A stretch of 22,095 nucleotides of DNA from the NCBI GenBank assembly GCA_030629105.1, contig DAOVPS010000026.1, forward strand, positions 1 to 22,095, in the 5' to 3' direction. The stretch comes from JABLTI01 sp030629105 (lineage in GTDB: Archaea; Asgardarchaeota; Heimdallarchaeia; JABLTI01). Below, one piece after another: positions 6,356 to 14,277 of the stretch (its first letter is position 1; every line of letters begins with the position of its first letter). The notes below the pieces were generated by a model. That model saw only the letters and a program-made list of their open reading frames with translations. It ran no database searches and was not told the origin of the DNA. The position numbers were made by a program, and so were the translations under genes.

Positions 6356-7987
6356 ATGTCAAACATCCAACCTCCAAATGTTGATGAAATAAAAAGACAA
6401 TCAGTTGTTCGTTTTCTTGCTGAAATGCAAGATATAAGACAAAAAATTGAAATCGAATTTTCCTCAAGATTTGATGAACAAAAGAATAATTTTTTGGCTA
6501 CTTCAAAAGAAAGCTATTCCCCTTCAGAAATTAGTCATATTTTTGATACTATCAAATCATTAGAAAAGGAGTATATGAAGCAAATTCTTACTTCTACTTC
6601 TGGTGATGGAAGCAAAATTCTCAGCAAAACTCTTAGTAGTGCTTTATCTGGGAATTTAAGTTTTAGTGGGGAAGCCACGCAAAGAATTGCGGAATTAGAG
6701 CAAGAAAATACTCGATTGAAAGCTGAAATGATTGAAACTACTAAGGCTTACGAAGATGAAAAGTCTCAAATTGCTGAAAAAGGAGTAGGTCAAATCGGCG
6801 AACTAAATCGACTTCAAGAAACAGTCGATGAACAGAAACGAACGATTGAAATGTATGAAAATCAAGTGATGGAGCATGGAGAATCACTTGCTCAACAACG
6901 CATTGAAATTGAAGATTTACAAACGCAGGTTGGCGAATTCTCAAAAGAAAAAGATCAAATCAAGCAGCAACTCACCGAAAAAGCTGAGATCATCCAAGAT
7001 AATGAAAGAAACACAAATGCGATGAAGGAACAAATGGCTTCTATGGAGAAAAGAATTTCACAAATGAAATCAGTTAGTTCTGAGAAAATTGAAGCTGAAA
7101 CCGGTCGATTGGAAGAGACGCTTACTTTGGAGCGTGAACGTGCTGATGATCTTGAAGTAAGATATAAGGAAGCAACAACAGCAATTACCAATTATAAAGA
7201 AGCTGTTGAACAAAAAGACGAAGAAATAGACAGACTTCGTAAAACTGTTACAGATGCCAGAGCTAATGTTGCTTCTGCTGAGTCAGAGAAAGATGGATTA
7301 ATCAAGAAACTACAAGATGATTTGAAAGCTGTTGAGCACCTATTAACAGACACCAAAGACACCTTAGATAGATCTGAGAAGAAAGTTAGTACTTTTATTC
7401 AAGATTTAGAGGGTAAGGAAAAACAAATCGATGAAAAAGAAGTTGAAATCAGAGAGTTGAAGAGTCAATTAATGGATGCTAAGGAAAGTATTTCTTCTGA
7501 AAAATCAAGTCAAGAAACAAAATTACAGGATCTTCTTAAAGAAAAAACTGAAAATAAGGCTGAGCTAACTGAGCTTAAGAATGATATCCGCGATTTGAGA
7601 AACGCCTTGACTGAGAAAGAGAAAACAATTGCTGAAGTTTCCAAAGCACAAGACGTCATAGACAAAGATCGTGATGCAGTTCAAGAAGAACGCGACAAAA
7701 TCATGGTTCAATTTGAGAATCTGAAATCAAGAATTACAGAATTAGAAACTTCAAATAGTGAAAAAGATGCTCTTGTGAAAAACTTGACAAAATCCCTACA
7801 AAGTGTACCTAAATTCCGTGTGTTCTTAGCAATTCAGGATATTGGTGGTGACATCACTCTACCTGATCTTTCCAAAATTGTTGGGCAAACAAATGATATT
7901 GTTAAACACATTATTACTGATTTGAAAGATGATGGATTAATTAAAGTTTCAAAGAAAGAGAACAAAACCTATGTTTCAAAGGTATAA
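6356..7987 (+). CDS. Long coiled-coil protein with C-terminal winged helix
   Basis: 543 residues. The N-terminal 100 residues are helical and non-repetitive. Residues about 105-480 are almost unbroken heptad-like sequence rich in E, K, Q and L with few prolines: a very long coiled coil. Residues about 484-543 form a compact domain (IQDIGGDITLPDLSKIVG, then I-V-K-H-I-I-T-D-L-K-D-D-G-L-I-K-V) that reads as a winged helix-turn-helix with recognition helix and wing. No ATPase motif is seen, so it is not an SMC or Rad50. No membrane segment is present. A DNA-tethering or chromosome/cytoskeletal scaffolding role is possible but inferred. GAGGT lies six bases before the ATG. It is a single gene with a T-rich downstream end at 7988-8020. 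Confidence 0.85.
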   Translation: MSNIQPPNVDEIKRQSVVRFLAEMQDIRQKIEIEFSSRFDEQKNNFLATSKESYSPSEISHIFDTIKSLEKEYMKQILTSTSGDGSKILSKTLSSALSGNLSFSGEATQRIAELEQENTRLKAEMIETTKAYEDEKSQIAEKGVGQIGELNRLQETVDEQKRTIEMYENQVMEHGESLAQQRIEIEDLQTQVGEFSKEKDQIKQQLTEKAEIIQDNERNTNAMKEQMASMEKRISQMKSVSSEKIEAETGRLEETLTLERERADDLEVRYKEATTAITNYKEAVEQKDEEIDRLRKTVTDARANVASAESEKDGLIKKLQDDLKAVEHLLTDTKDTLDRSEKKVSTFIQDLEGKEKQIDEKEVEIRELKSQLMDAKESISSEKSSQETKLQDLLKEKTENKAELTELKNDIRDLRNALTEKEKTIAEVSKAQDVIDKDRDAVQEERDKIMVQFENLKSRITELETSNSEKDALVKNLTKSLQSVPKFRVFLAIQDIGGDITLPDLSKIVGQTNDIVKHIITDLKDDGLIKVSKKENKTYVSKV

Positions 7988-8065
7988 TTCTCTTCTATTT
8001 TTATTTCTTCTTGTTTGTATTTAGTATAATTTCATTCTTAAAATAAGGAATAAATTAAAAAGACC

Positions 8066-8072
8066 TTATATT
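8066..8072 (+). promoter_or_regulatory. TATA box for the NYN-family gene
   Basis: TTATATT is centred about 24 bases before the ATG at 8093, implying a leaderless or nearly leaderless transcript. No good ribosome binding site precedes this ATG, which agrees. Confidence 0.5.
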
Positions 8073-8092
8073 GTTTTCTTCATAAAGGGTAG

Positions 8093-8650
8093 ATGAATTC
8101 ATTGAAAAACATGACAGATTTAGCAGAACAGAATGAGACAAAAGATTCTGTTGATTTAAATGCAATAGACAGCAAACTATCTGAACAGAAGGGAATAGGC
8201 TTCAAAACAGTGAAAAACATCTTTGCAAAACAAAAAAAGATTGCATTAATTATTGATGCTCCAAACATTCTTCGAAGAATACATGATAAACAAATTCGAC
8301 TAGAAGATATTGAAAAAATTGCAAATAAACTTGGGCAAATTAAGATTGCGAAGGTTATTCTGAATCGTCATGCTCCAAAAGCACTACTAAAAGCAATAGA
8401 AAATAGTGGATACGAACCTATTGTTGCTGCTTCTGATATTTATATTCGAATTGTTATCGAAACCATGGATAGTATTTTCCAAAAAAATATTGATATGATA
8501 ATAATTGCTAGCAGACATGCACGATGTGCGCCAATTCTTCGAGCAGCTAAGGCGAATGGTTTAGATACTGCAATCATCGGATTCCAACCTGGTTTTAGTG
8601 TTGCAGTGAAAAATGCAGCTGATATGGCCTTTCAATTAGAGATATTATAA
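8093..8650 (+). CDS. Archaeal NYN-domain protein (TIGR00288-like) with degenerate catalytic acids
   Basis: 185 residues. After a 45-residue polar N-terminus comes a PIN/NYN-like fold: ALIIDAPNILRR (D55, N58), AKVILNRHAP, GYEPIVAASDIYIRIVIETM, NIDMIIIASRHARCAPIL, and GFQPGFSVAVKNAADMA at the end. The motif order matches the archaea-wide TIGR00288 family, as I recall it. In that family the third and fourth motifs normally carry extra aspartates (D-x-D-x-R and T-R-D-x-D-F). Here they read S-D-I-Y-I-R and S-R-H-A-R-C, so two or three metal-binding acids are gone while the fold-defining parts remain. It may bind RNA without cutting it. The downstream oxidoreductase starts 20 bases after the stop, so the pair may be co-transcribed. 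Confidence 0.82.
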   Translation: MNSLKNMTDLAEQNETKDSVDLNAIDSKLSEQKGIGFKTVKNIFAKQKKIALIIDAPNILRRIHDKQIRLEDIEKIANKLGQIKIAKVILNRHAPKALLKAIENSGYEPIVAASDIYIRIVIETMDSIFQKNIDMIIIASRHARCAPILRAAKANGLDTAIIGFQPGFSVAVKNAADMAFQLEIL

Positions 8651-8670
8651 ATAAAATGGTTTGAAGAAAA

Positions 8671-10047
8671 ATGAGCCAAAAAATTGTTATTGTTGGTAAT
8701 GGTCCAGCTGGATTAAGTGCAGCTGGAGCTGCGAGAATTAAAGATAGAACTGCTGAGATAACTGTAATTGATACTAAAGATTACGATACTTTTCATCCTT
8801 GTGCGATGCCTTTTGTTATTGGAGGATATTTACCATCTGTAGACACAATAATTGAAAAATTGAATTATGAAATGAGTAAAATCACACTTCACAAAGGTTC
8901 TATTGTTGAGAAAGTAGATCTTGAACAGAAGAAAGCATTTGCTAGAAATAAAGCAGATGAAGAAATAATCCTTGATTATGATAAATTGATAATTTGTACT
9001 GGATCCTCTGTTTTTGTTCCCCCAATTCCAGGACGTGATCTTGGGAATGTTTTTAGCTTGAAATTTGCAGAAGATGCTGATGCAATTAAGAAAGCTACAG
9101 AAGCAAAAGATGTAAAGAATATTGTTGTGGTTGGTGGAAGTGCCATCGGTATTGAAGTTGCTTCAGAACTTGCTCATACAGGGAAAAAAGTAACTATTAT
9201 AGAAATGCAACCGCAAGTTATGCCCTTCAAAATTTCCAAAGCCTTTGCTACTATTGTTGAGAAAAAGCTAGAAGAATCAGGTATTTCACTCAAAACAGGA
9301 ATGTTAGTCAAAGAAATAGCCGGGAAAACAAAAGTTCAATCTGTTATATTTGGTAATGATGAAACCAAGGAAACCATTGATTCAGAACTCGTTGTCTTAG
9401 CAACAGGTGTAAGAGCTAATGTTGAATTGGCGAAAACAATTGGTTTGAAAATTGATGAAAAATATCAAGCAATTGAAGTTAATGAAAAAATGGAAACAAA
9501 TATAGAGGGAATTTTTGCTGCTGGCGATTGCATCGTCACAAATAGTTATGGGACACAAATAAAGACTTTAGCTCAACTTGCTGGCCCAGCAACAAGACAA
9601 GGTCGTGTAGCAGGTATTAATGCTGCAGGTGGTGTGGCTGCTTATCCTGGAAGCGTTAATTCATTTATTGTTTCTTCTAGAACTTTCTATGTAGGTTTAG
9701 TAGGGATAAATGAAGAACAAGCAAAAGAAATGGGCATGGAAGTTATGACTCAAAAGTTAACAGCTCCAATTAGACCTCATTATATGCCAACTACTAAAGA
9801 CATTACGCTAAAACTAATTGCACGTGTAGATGATGGGAAAATACTTGGTTTAGAAGCTATTGGCGAGGAAAAAGTAGATGTGAATGTAAATTACGTTACT
9901 ATTGCTATCCAAGCTGGTTTAACCGTATATGATCTAATGAACATCGATTTTTGTTATGCTCCTGCTGTCTCAGAAACCATTTATCCATTAGTTAAAGTTG
10001 CAGATGCTATTATTAGAAAATTAGAACGAAAAAAAGCACGTAAATAA
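8671..10047 (+). CDS. FAD-dependent NADH oxidase / CoA-disulfide reductase family enzyme
   Basis: 458 residues of the pyridine nucleotide-disulfide oxidoreductase superfamily. FAD motif I is VGNGPAGLSAA (8-18). FHPCAMPFVIGG carries C44, at the place of the single redox-active Cys of CoA-disulfide reductases and NADH oxidases. The NAD(P) motif is VVVGGSAIGIEVA (152-164). FAD motif II is GIFAAGDC (280-287). Residues about 330-458 are the dimerisation domain, with Y-A-P-A-V-S-E near the end. It acts in the cytoplasm, using NAD(P)H to reduce O2, a CoA- or persulfide-type disulfide, or possibly an electron carrier. The exact acceptor is not readable. A rubredoxin-reductase-like role towards the rubredoxin domain encoded about 11 kb downstream is conceivable but has no direct support. 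Confidence 0.88.
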   Translation: MSQKIVIVGNGPAGLSAAGAARIKDRTAEITVIDTKDYDTFHPCAMPFVIGGYLPSVDTIIEKLNYEMSKITLHKGSIVEKVDLEQKKAFARNKADEEIILDYDKLIICTGSSVFVPPIPGRDLGNVFSLKFAEDADAIKKATEAKDVKNIVVVGGSAIGIEVASELAHTGKKVTIIEMQPQVMPFKISKAFATIVEKKLEESGISLKTGMLVKEIAGKTKVQSVIFGNDETKETIDSELVVLATGVRANVELAKTIGLKIDEKYQAIEVNEKMETNIEGIFAAGDCIVTNSYGTQIKTLAQLAGPATRQGRVAGINAAGGVAAYPGSVNSFIVSSRTFYVGLVGINEEQAKEMGMEVMTQKLTAPIRPHYMPTTKDITLKLIARVDDGKILGLEAIGEEKVDVNVNYVTIAIQAGLTVYDLMNIDFCYAPAVSETIYPLVKVADAIIRKLERKKARK

Positions 10048-10061
10048 AAAAAATATAAGGG

Positions 10062-10090
10062 GCTTTCCTAGAAGAGGAAAGCTGTTTTTT
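10062..10090. terminator. Bidirectional terminator between convergent genes
   Basis: GCTTTCC and GGAAAGC form a 7-bp stem with a 7-base loop. TTTTTT follows on the plus strand and an A-run precedes it, giving a U-run on the minus strand. It serves the oxidoreductase (plus) and touches the stop codon of the membrane protein (minus). Confidence 0.8.
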
Positions 10091-11945
10091 ACGTCACTGA
10101 AATTATTTCTAAGCAATAGAATATCTCATTCACTTCTGTAACGTTTATTTCCAAAACGTCACCGACTTGTAAGAAAATAACTGTCTGCCATTGAGTGACA
10201 TTGAGATAGTCTTGCGTAAACCATACAGTAGTGTTTTCACTGAAAGCCGTGGAATTTCCATACGGATAATATGTTAAATTACCATAAGCCACGTAGATCG
10301 TATTTCCATCTGTTTCAAACGAAGTGATGCTGGTTATATTCAACATTTCCGTTTTATTATCAGCGGAAGGTGTTTCTGCTCCAATCATTAGGAAATAGCT
10401 GTTCAGTGCTTCATTGAGTACTTCATCTATTGTATCGAATTCCCCTGCTTCCTCGAAGACTGTTTGAACGCCACTTGGATCAAAGGGATTAGTTATACAA
10501 ATTCCACCAAATCGAATATCACCTAATTGCACTGGTACAACATAGGCATAATCAGTCATATTTTCGTAGGTATCTTGTATTGGGAAAAGTAATGGTAAGA
10601 TTGGATAAAAATCGTGTTCAGTAGTTCCCCGCACAAGATCTATTTCAGTAGTACAATGTTTTATCGCATTTAATGTATCAATTGGTTTTGGCTGTAAATC
10701 AGCCCAATCAAAGAAAAATATCCCGGAAGCATTTGCCTTGATTGCTCCTCTTAGAAGTTGGCTTTCTGATTCAGCTTGTGTAAGCATAATATACTGAGAT
10801 GTTTCCCCTTTATTTGCATCATAGATTACTCTTACATCATCATACCACGAAATGCCCAATTGTTCAGTTGTAGTAAAGAAATATGCAAATTCATGATTAC
10901 CTTTCCTATGCCTACCCCACTTATTGATATTAAATTCAAGCCAATCTTCAGGATAGCATTGTATTCTAGCATAATCAGGTAATGTTGTGAGATCTTTGTA
11001 ATCTTCTATGAGATTTCCTTCAGAATCAAACTCCAATACTCCTCCGAGTTTTTCTAAATAAGTTGCCATTGCTATATCATAAGTTTTCTCAACACGCCAA
11101 CTCTTCGAAACTGAATATGGCACCAACAATCTCATTTCATCATCATCATTCATGGAAAAATAGCTGTTATCACCAGCTCGATAATTTGGGTTAAGTTTCC
11201 AAATGATACGATTCAAAGTTTTTTGTCTGGCAAGATAGTGACCAATTGTAAATGATTGTTCAACTACGACAATTTCTTTCGTGGGATCAGTTAGATCTAC
11301 TCCAGCAAAACCAAATATAGTATTTCGTTTCCGTTCCGCATTATCCGTTCCAACCCGTATCGAATCCGTTCCTATGACTCCAATCCACATTAATTCTCCA
11401 TAGATTTTTCCAACGTGAAGCTCAAGGATCATTGAATTACTGCCAAATGGGGAAGATTTCTGTATAATTTCAGCAGCAAGATCACTATCAACGACTCGAA
11501 GATTTTCGCCCTCAATAATATTGTTGAAAGGTAATTTCTCGTCTGGGAATTCAAGTATTGAATCGAAATACTTTGCTTGATCATATCCTCGCCAAATAGC
11601 ACTACTTAGACCAAAGTATATTGGTCCGATAAGTATGAGTGCTCCTATGGCTAATGCAGCGATTTTTTCAGGGGAACGTCCTAATCGTCCAAAACTTCTG
11701 GAAAACAATCGTAGCAAAGCTATAGTACCTACACCAGCGATTAGTAGACCAATGAGAACAATTGATCCCCATGTTGGCATAGTATACCAAAATTGCATCA
11801 AAGAGACAAGAAAACCGGCAAGAAATGCTCCTCCACCGACTATACCTGTTCCAAGATTGAATTCACCTTTAGCTAACCAAACAACTACTGTTGCTATAAC
11901 ACCAAAAATTACTCCCATTACTAGTGCGGCTACAAAGATAAGCAT
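10089..11945 (-). CDS. Four-helix membrane protein with large, sequon-rich outer domain, family not recognised
   Basis: 618 residues. Four hydrophobic helices (about 2-25, 33-53, 60-81, 93-117) are followed by a soluble domain of about 500 residues. By the positive-inside rule (R/K-rich loop FSRSFGRLGRSPEK between helices 3 and 4) this domain lies outside the cell. It contains nine N-x-S/T sequons, seven of them between residues 530 and 602, next to Y/T/V-rich beta strands, so heavy N-glycosylation of the C-terminal beta domain is likely. Segments such as WYDDVRVIYDANKGE and FDPSGVQTVFEEAGEFDTID do not match a family I know. It may be a surface or adhesion protein, but no function is assigned. 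The stop codon overlaps the terminator region shared with the upstream convergent gene. Confidence 0.82.
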   Translation of the reverse strand: MLIFVAALVMGVIFGVIATVVVWLAKGEFNLGTGIVGGGAFLAGFLVSLMQFWYTMPTWGSIVLIGLLIAGVGTIALLRLFSRSFGRLGRSPEKIAALAIGALILIGPIYFGLSSAIWRGYDQAKYFDSILEFPDEKLPFNNIIEGENLRVVDSDLAAEIIQKSSPFGSNSMILELHVGKIYGELMWIGVIGTDSIRVGTDNAERKRNTIFGFAGVDLTDPTKEIVVVEQSFTIGHYLARQKTLNRIIWKLNPNYRAGDNSYFSMNDDDEMRLLVPYSVSKSWRVEKTYDIAMATYLEKLGGVLEFDSEGNLIEDYKDLTTLPDYARIQCYPEDWLEFNINKWGRHRKGNHEFAYFFTTTEQLGISWYDDVRVIYDANKGETSQYIMLTQAESESQLLRGAIKANASGIFFFDWADLQPKPIDTLNAIKHCTTEIDLVRGTTEHDFYPILPLLFPIQDTYENMTDYAYVVPVQLGDIRFGGICITNPFDPSGVQTVFEEAGEFDTIDEVLNEALNSYFLMIGAETPSADNKTEMLNITSITSFETDGNTIYVAYGNLTYYPYGNSTAFSENTTVWFTQDYLNVTQWQTVIFLQVGDVLEINVTEVNEIFYCLEIISVT

Positions 11946-12043
11946 TTTTTATCATTCATCCAAATTTAACAGATAATTCTAAATCTAATTGTTTTAGTTA
12001 TATCAAATTCATATACTTTTTTGAATAACAATAGCAGTCTCAT

Positions 12044-13825
12044 TCAGTAAACACTAACTTTTTTCTCTTCTTTCAATAAAGTCCTACCAATTCTATTCAT
12101 TAACACAAATTCCAATATGTTTGAACCTATTCTATCAAGTTTTATTGCTGGTTTGAATTTTAGATATTCATTCGGTGAAATTTTCACCCCTTGAATTGAA
12201 AGCAGTTTATTTATCCCATCTTCAATCCTTCTAATTTCAAAACAACCATTATGAACAGATTTCGAATTATTGCTTATTGTAATTACTTGATTCTTCATCG
12301 TTCCAGCTTTCATTACATCTGGGACGGATAAATCAAAGGATAATTGTTTTCTAGTCTTGTTCTTTTTAGTTAAATCAATCCTGGTTTTCTTAATTGGAAT
12401 GGTCTTAGAGGGGATTTTTACTATGTCTGATCCTATAATCTCGATTGGTTTTTTATGAGTTGTATCTGAGAGGATTTTAACCTTAGTGGAATCTAGCATT
12501 TGAGGTTCAAGTATCTTAATGGTTTTAGTGCTTGTCGCATCAAATGGTTCTTTTTTCTTAAATGTCAACCCATGTTCAAAGATGATTTTCCAATCAATAT
12601 TTACATCAAGTTTTTGTGTTTGCTCCATAATTTGATATCTGTAAGATACTTCTTTGGCTATTGTGTCTCCCATCCAGTTTCCACGAGTAACAATAATGGT
12701 ATTTGGTAAAGAGCCAAGAAAAATATCATTTCCACTTTGACCAGTCACATCTATTGGAATCCATCTTCCCGCAACAAGAAATTCTGCAGTTGCATGTCTT
12801 TCCCATTTCTGTGCTAAGGCAAATCCTGCATTTGTTCTTGCAGGAATTCCAGCAGCCCTACAGAGAGCTACGAATAAAGCAGCAAATTCTGTACAATCGC
12901 CTTCTCCTTTCTCAATCGCATAAGCAGCTCCGAATTCATCTGGTTGAATTTTGTATTTTATTTTTCGATTAACAACTTTAGCTGCTTTCTTTGCAAATGA
13001 TATTGGATCCTTATTGCTTATTTTTGAAGCAAGTTCTACTATTTTCGAATTATTACTCTCAATGTGTGGTTCGGGACTCAGATACTTTTTCAGAAATTGC
13101 TTTTTGTAGGGATTTATTTTATAGTTTTCAGGGATAGATTTTGAAATGATCAAAGGCTGACAATCTGCAAGTGCTGAGAAACTCATAGTATGTTCTGCTT
13201 GCGGGTCAATTCTTGGCAATTCATAATGAATCCAGTGGTTTCCTTCAACATCAGTAGAATCCTTGAGGTTATTTGGAAAAGTTTTCAAGTCCTTTATGAT
13301 TTGTTGCGGGAGGATTGTTATAGGAAGCGCTACAAAGGCGGAGAAATTTCCAATGGTTTTTGTTGTAGGATTCTTAACTTTGATTTGATAATGAATACGC
13401 CATTTTGGCGAAATTGTCTTTGCTGTAAGATAAGTTTGTAAATTATTTACAGCTGTAACGTTGAAATAGTTCGTACAAACTATCTTATTACGTTTATCTA
13501 GGACATTAGCTTGATAGGAACCGCAAATCCAATTTTCAGGGATGATGACATCAAAATAAACTAACTTAGAAGGATCGATTTCATGCAAATCACCTGAGAC
13601 AACTCGTTTCTCCAGTGGATTAAGAATTTCAATAATACCTGCTTTTACTTTTTGAGCATCAGCTTCATCTGGATTTATAACTATTCGTAACTTTTCACCA
13701 TTTTTTATTGAGTTATGAGATTTTAACGGAATATCTCCTACTTCTGTGCTTTGAAAAGAATTAATCAGCAAATTATTGTCCTCGGTTTCTTCACTTCTTT
13801 TCTTTCGTTTGTTTCTTACTGTCAA
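12044..13825 (-). CDS. Transglutaminase-fold (papain-like) protein
   Basis: 593 residues. The catalytic core is at about 260-370: GEGDCTEFAALFVALCRAAG with nucleophile C311, HATAEF with H344, and PIDVTG with D359, a complete Cys-His-Asp triad. Residues about 40-240 are beta-rich and may form one or two Ig-like domains (an N-P-T-T-K-T strand pattern and I-P-E-N-W turns). The C-terminal 200 residues contain a linker with repeated K-I-L and K-I-P motifs and a final beta sandwich. There is no N-terminal signal or membrane helix, and the N-terminus is very basic. Such proteins may be amidases, peptidases or cross-linking enzymes; the substrate is unknown. The start at 13825 overlaps the zinc-finger gene by 35 bases, so translation of the two is probably coupled. 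Confidence 0.85.
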   Translation of the reverse strand: MTVRNKRKKRSEETEDNNLLINSFQSTEVGDIPLKSHNSIKNGEKLRIVINPDEADAQKVKAGIIEILNPLEKRVVSGDLHEIDPSKLVYFDVIIPENWICGSYQANVLDKRNKIVCTNYFNVTAVNNLQTYLTAKTISPKWRIHYQIKVKNPTTKTIGNFSAFVALPITILPQQIIKDLKTFPNNLKDSTDVEGNHWIHYELPRIDPQAEHTMSFSALADCQPLIISKSIPENYKINPYKKQFLKKYLSPEPHIESNNSKIVELASKISNKDPISFAKKAAKVVNRKIKYKIQPDEFGAAYAIEKGEGDCTEFAALFVALCRAAGIPARTNAGFALAQKWERHATAEFLVAGRWIPIDVTGQSGNDIFLGSLPNTIIVTRGNWMGDTIAKEVSYRYQIMEQTQKLDVNIDWKIIFEHGLTFKKKEPFDATSTKTIKILEPQMLDSTKVKILSDTTHKKPIEIIGSDIVKIPSKTIPIKKTRIDLTKKNKTRKQLSFDLSVPDVMKAGTMKNQVITISNNSKSVHNGCFEIRRIEDGINKLLSIQGVKISPNEYLKFKPAIKLDRIGSNILEFVLMNRIGRTLLKEEKKVSVY

Positions 13826-14147
13826 GTATTTTGATCCCTTTCTTAGGGAGAATCTTTACTGTTGGTTTCTCATCTTCTTTTACAATGGTTTGAGCTATTG
13901 TTTGTACTGGTTTTGGTGGGAGGATTTTGATGAATTTCAATTCGTGTTCTTTCACACCCAATAGTCTTGCAGCAGGACATAAGTCATAATCCTTTACCGC
14001 TTGTTTGCAATCAGGACAGAAATATGCTTGGCATTCAGAGCAGATAAATAATTCTTTGTAACTACGTGTTCCTGTTGCCAATTGTTTATTACAGAGAATG
14101 CAAGGTATGTTTTCCGTTCTGAGATTTACCACTATGACTACAACCAT
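13791..14147 (-). CDS. Small RING/TFIIH-C1-like zinc-finger protein
   Basis: 118 residues. Zinc ligands appear as C16-x2-C19, C36-x2-C39, C44-x2-C47 and C57. The central stretch FICSECQAYFCPDCKQA is very like the C-terminal zinc finger of TFIIH subunit Ssl1/p44 and like cross-brace RING folds. The eighth ligand is missing (C-P-A-A where C-P-x-C is expected), so the second site may be incomplete or use a nearby His (H68). The C-terminal 50 residues are a basic, disordered tail with K-I-L repeats (FIKIL, TVKIL, GIKIL). Similar K-I-L motifs recur in the overlapping transglutaminase gene, suggesting the two products act together. A TATA-like CATATTTTA lies about 25 bases upstream. A role in ubiquitin-like transfer is possible but unproven. 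Confidence 0.78.
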   Translation of the reverse strand: MVVVIVVNLRTENIPCILCNKQLATGTRSYKELFICSECQAYFCPDCKQAVKDYDLCPAARLLGVKEHELKFIKILPPKPVQTIAQTIVKEDEKPTVKILPKKGIKILDSKKQTKEKK

Positions 14148-14251
14148 TTACTCATCTTTTATTCGTAAAATATGATTTAACTACAGTTAATAATCTTGGT
14201 AATATTTAGTTGTTTTTTCACTAATATTAAGTTACCAAATAAAAGGAGATA

Positions 14252-14277
14252 TTGGGGGAGGTCCCCAAAAATATTCT
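14252..14277 (-). terminator. Terminator after hisS
   Basis: On the minus strand, right after the hisS stop, TTGGGG and CCCCAA form a GC-rich 6-bp stem with a 5-base loop, followed by a T-rich tract (CTCCTTTTATTT). Confidence 0.65.

Noticed and set aside
6356..7987. SMC/Rad50-type ATPase
   Set aside because: The coiled coil is long, but there is no Walker A, Walker B or ABC signature at either end.
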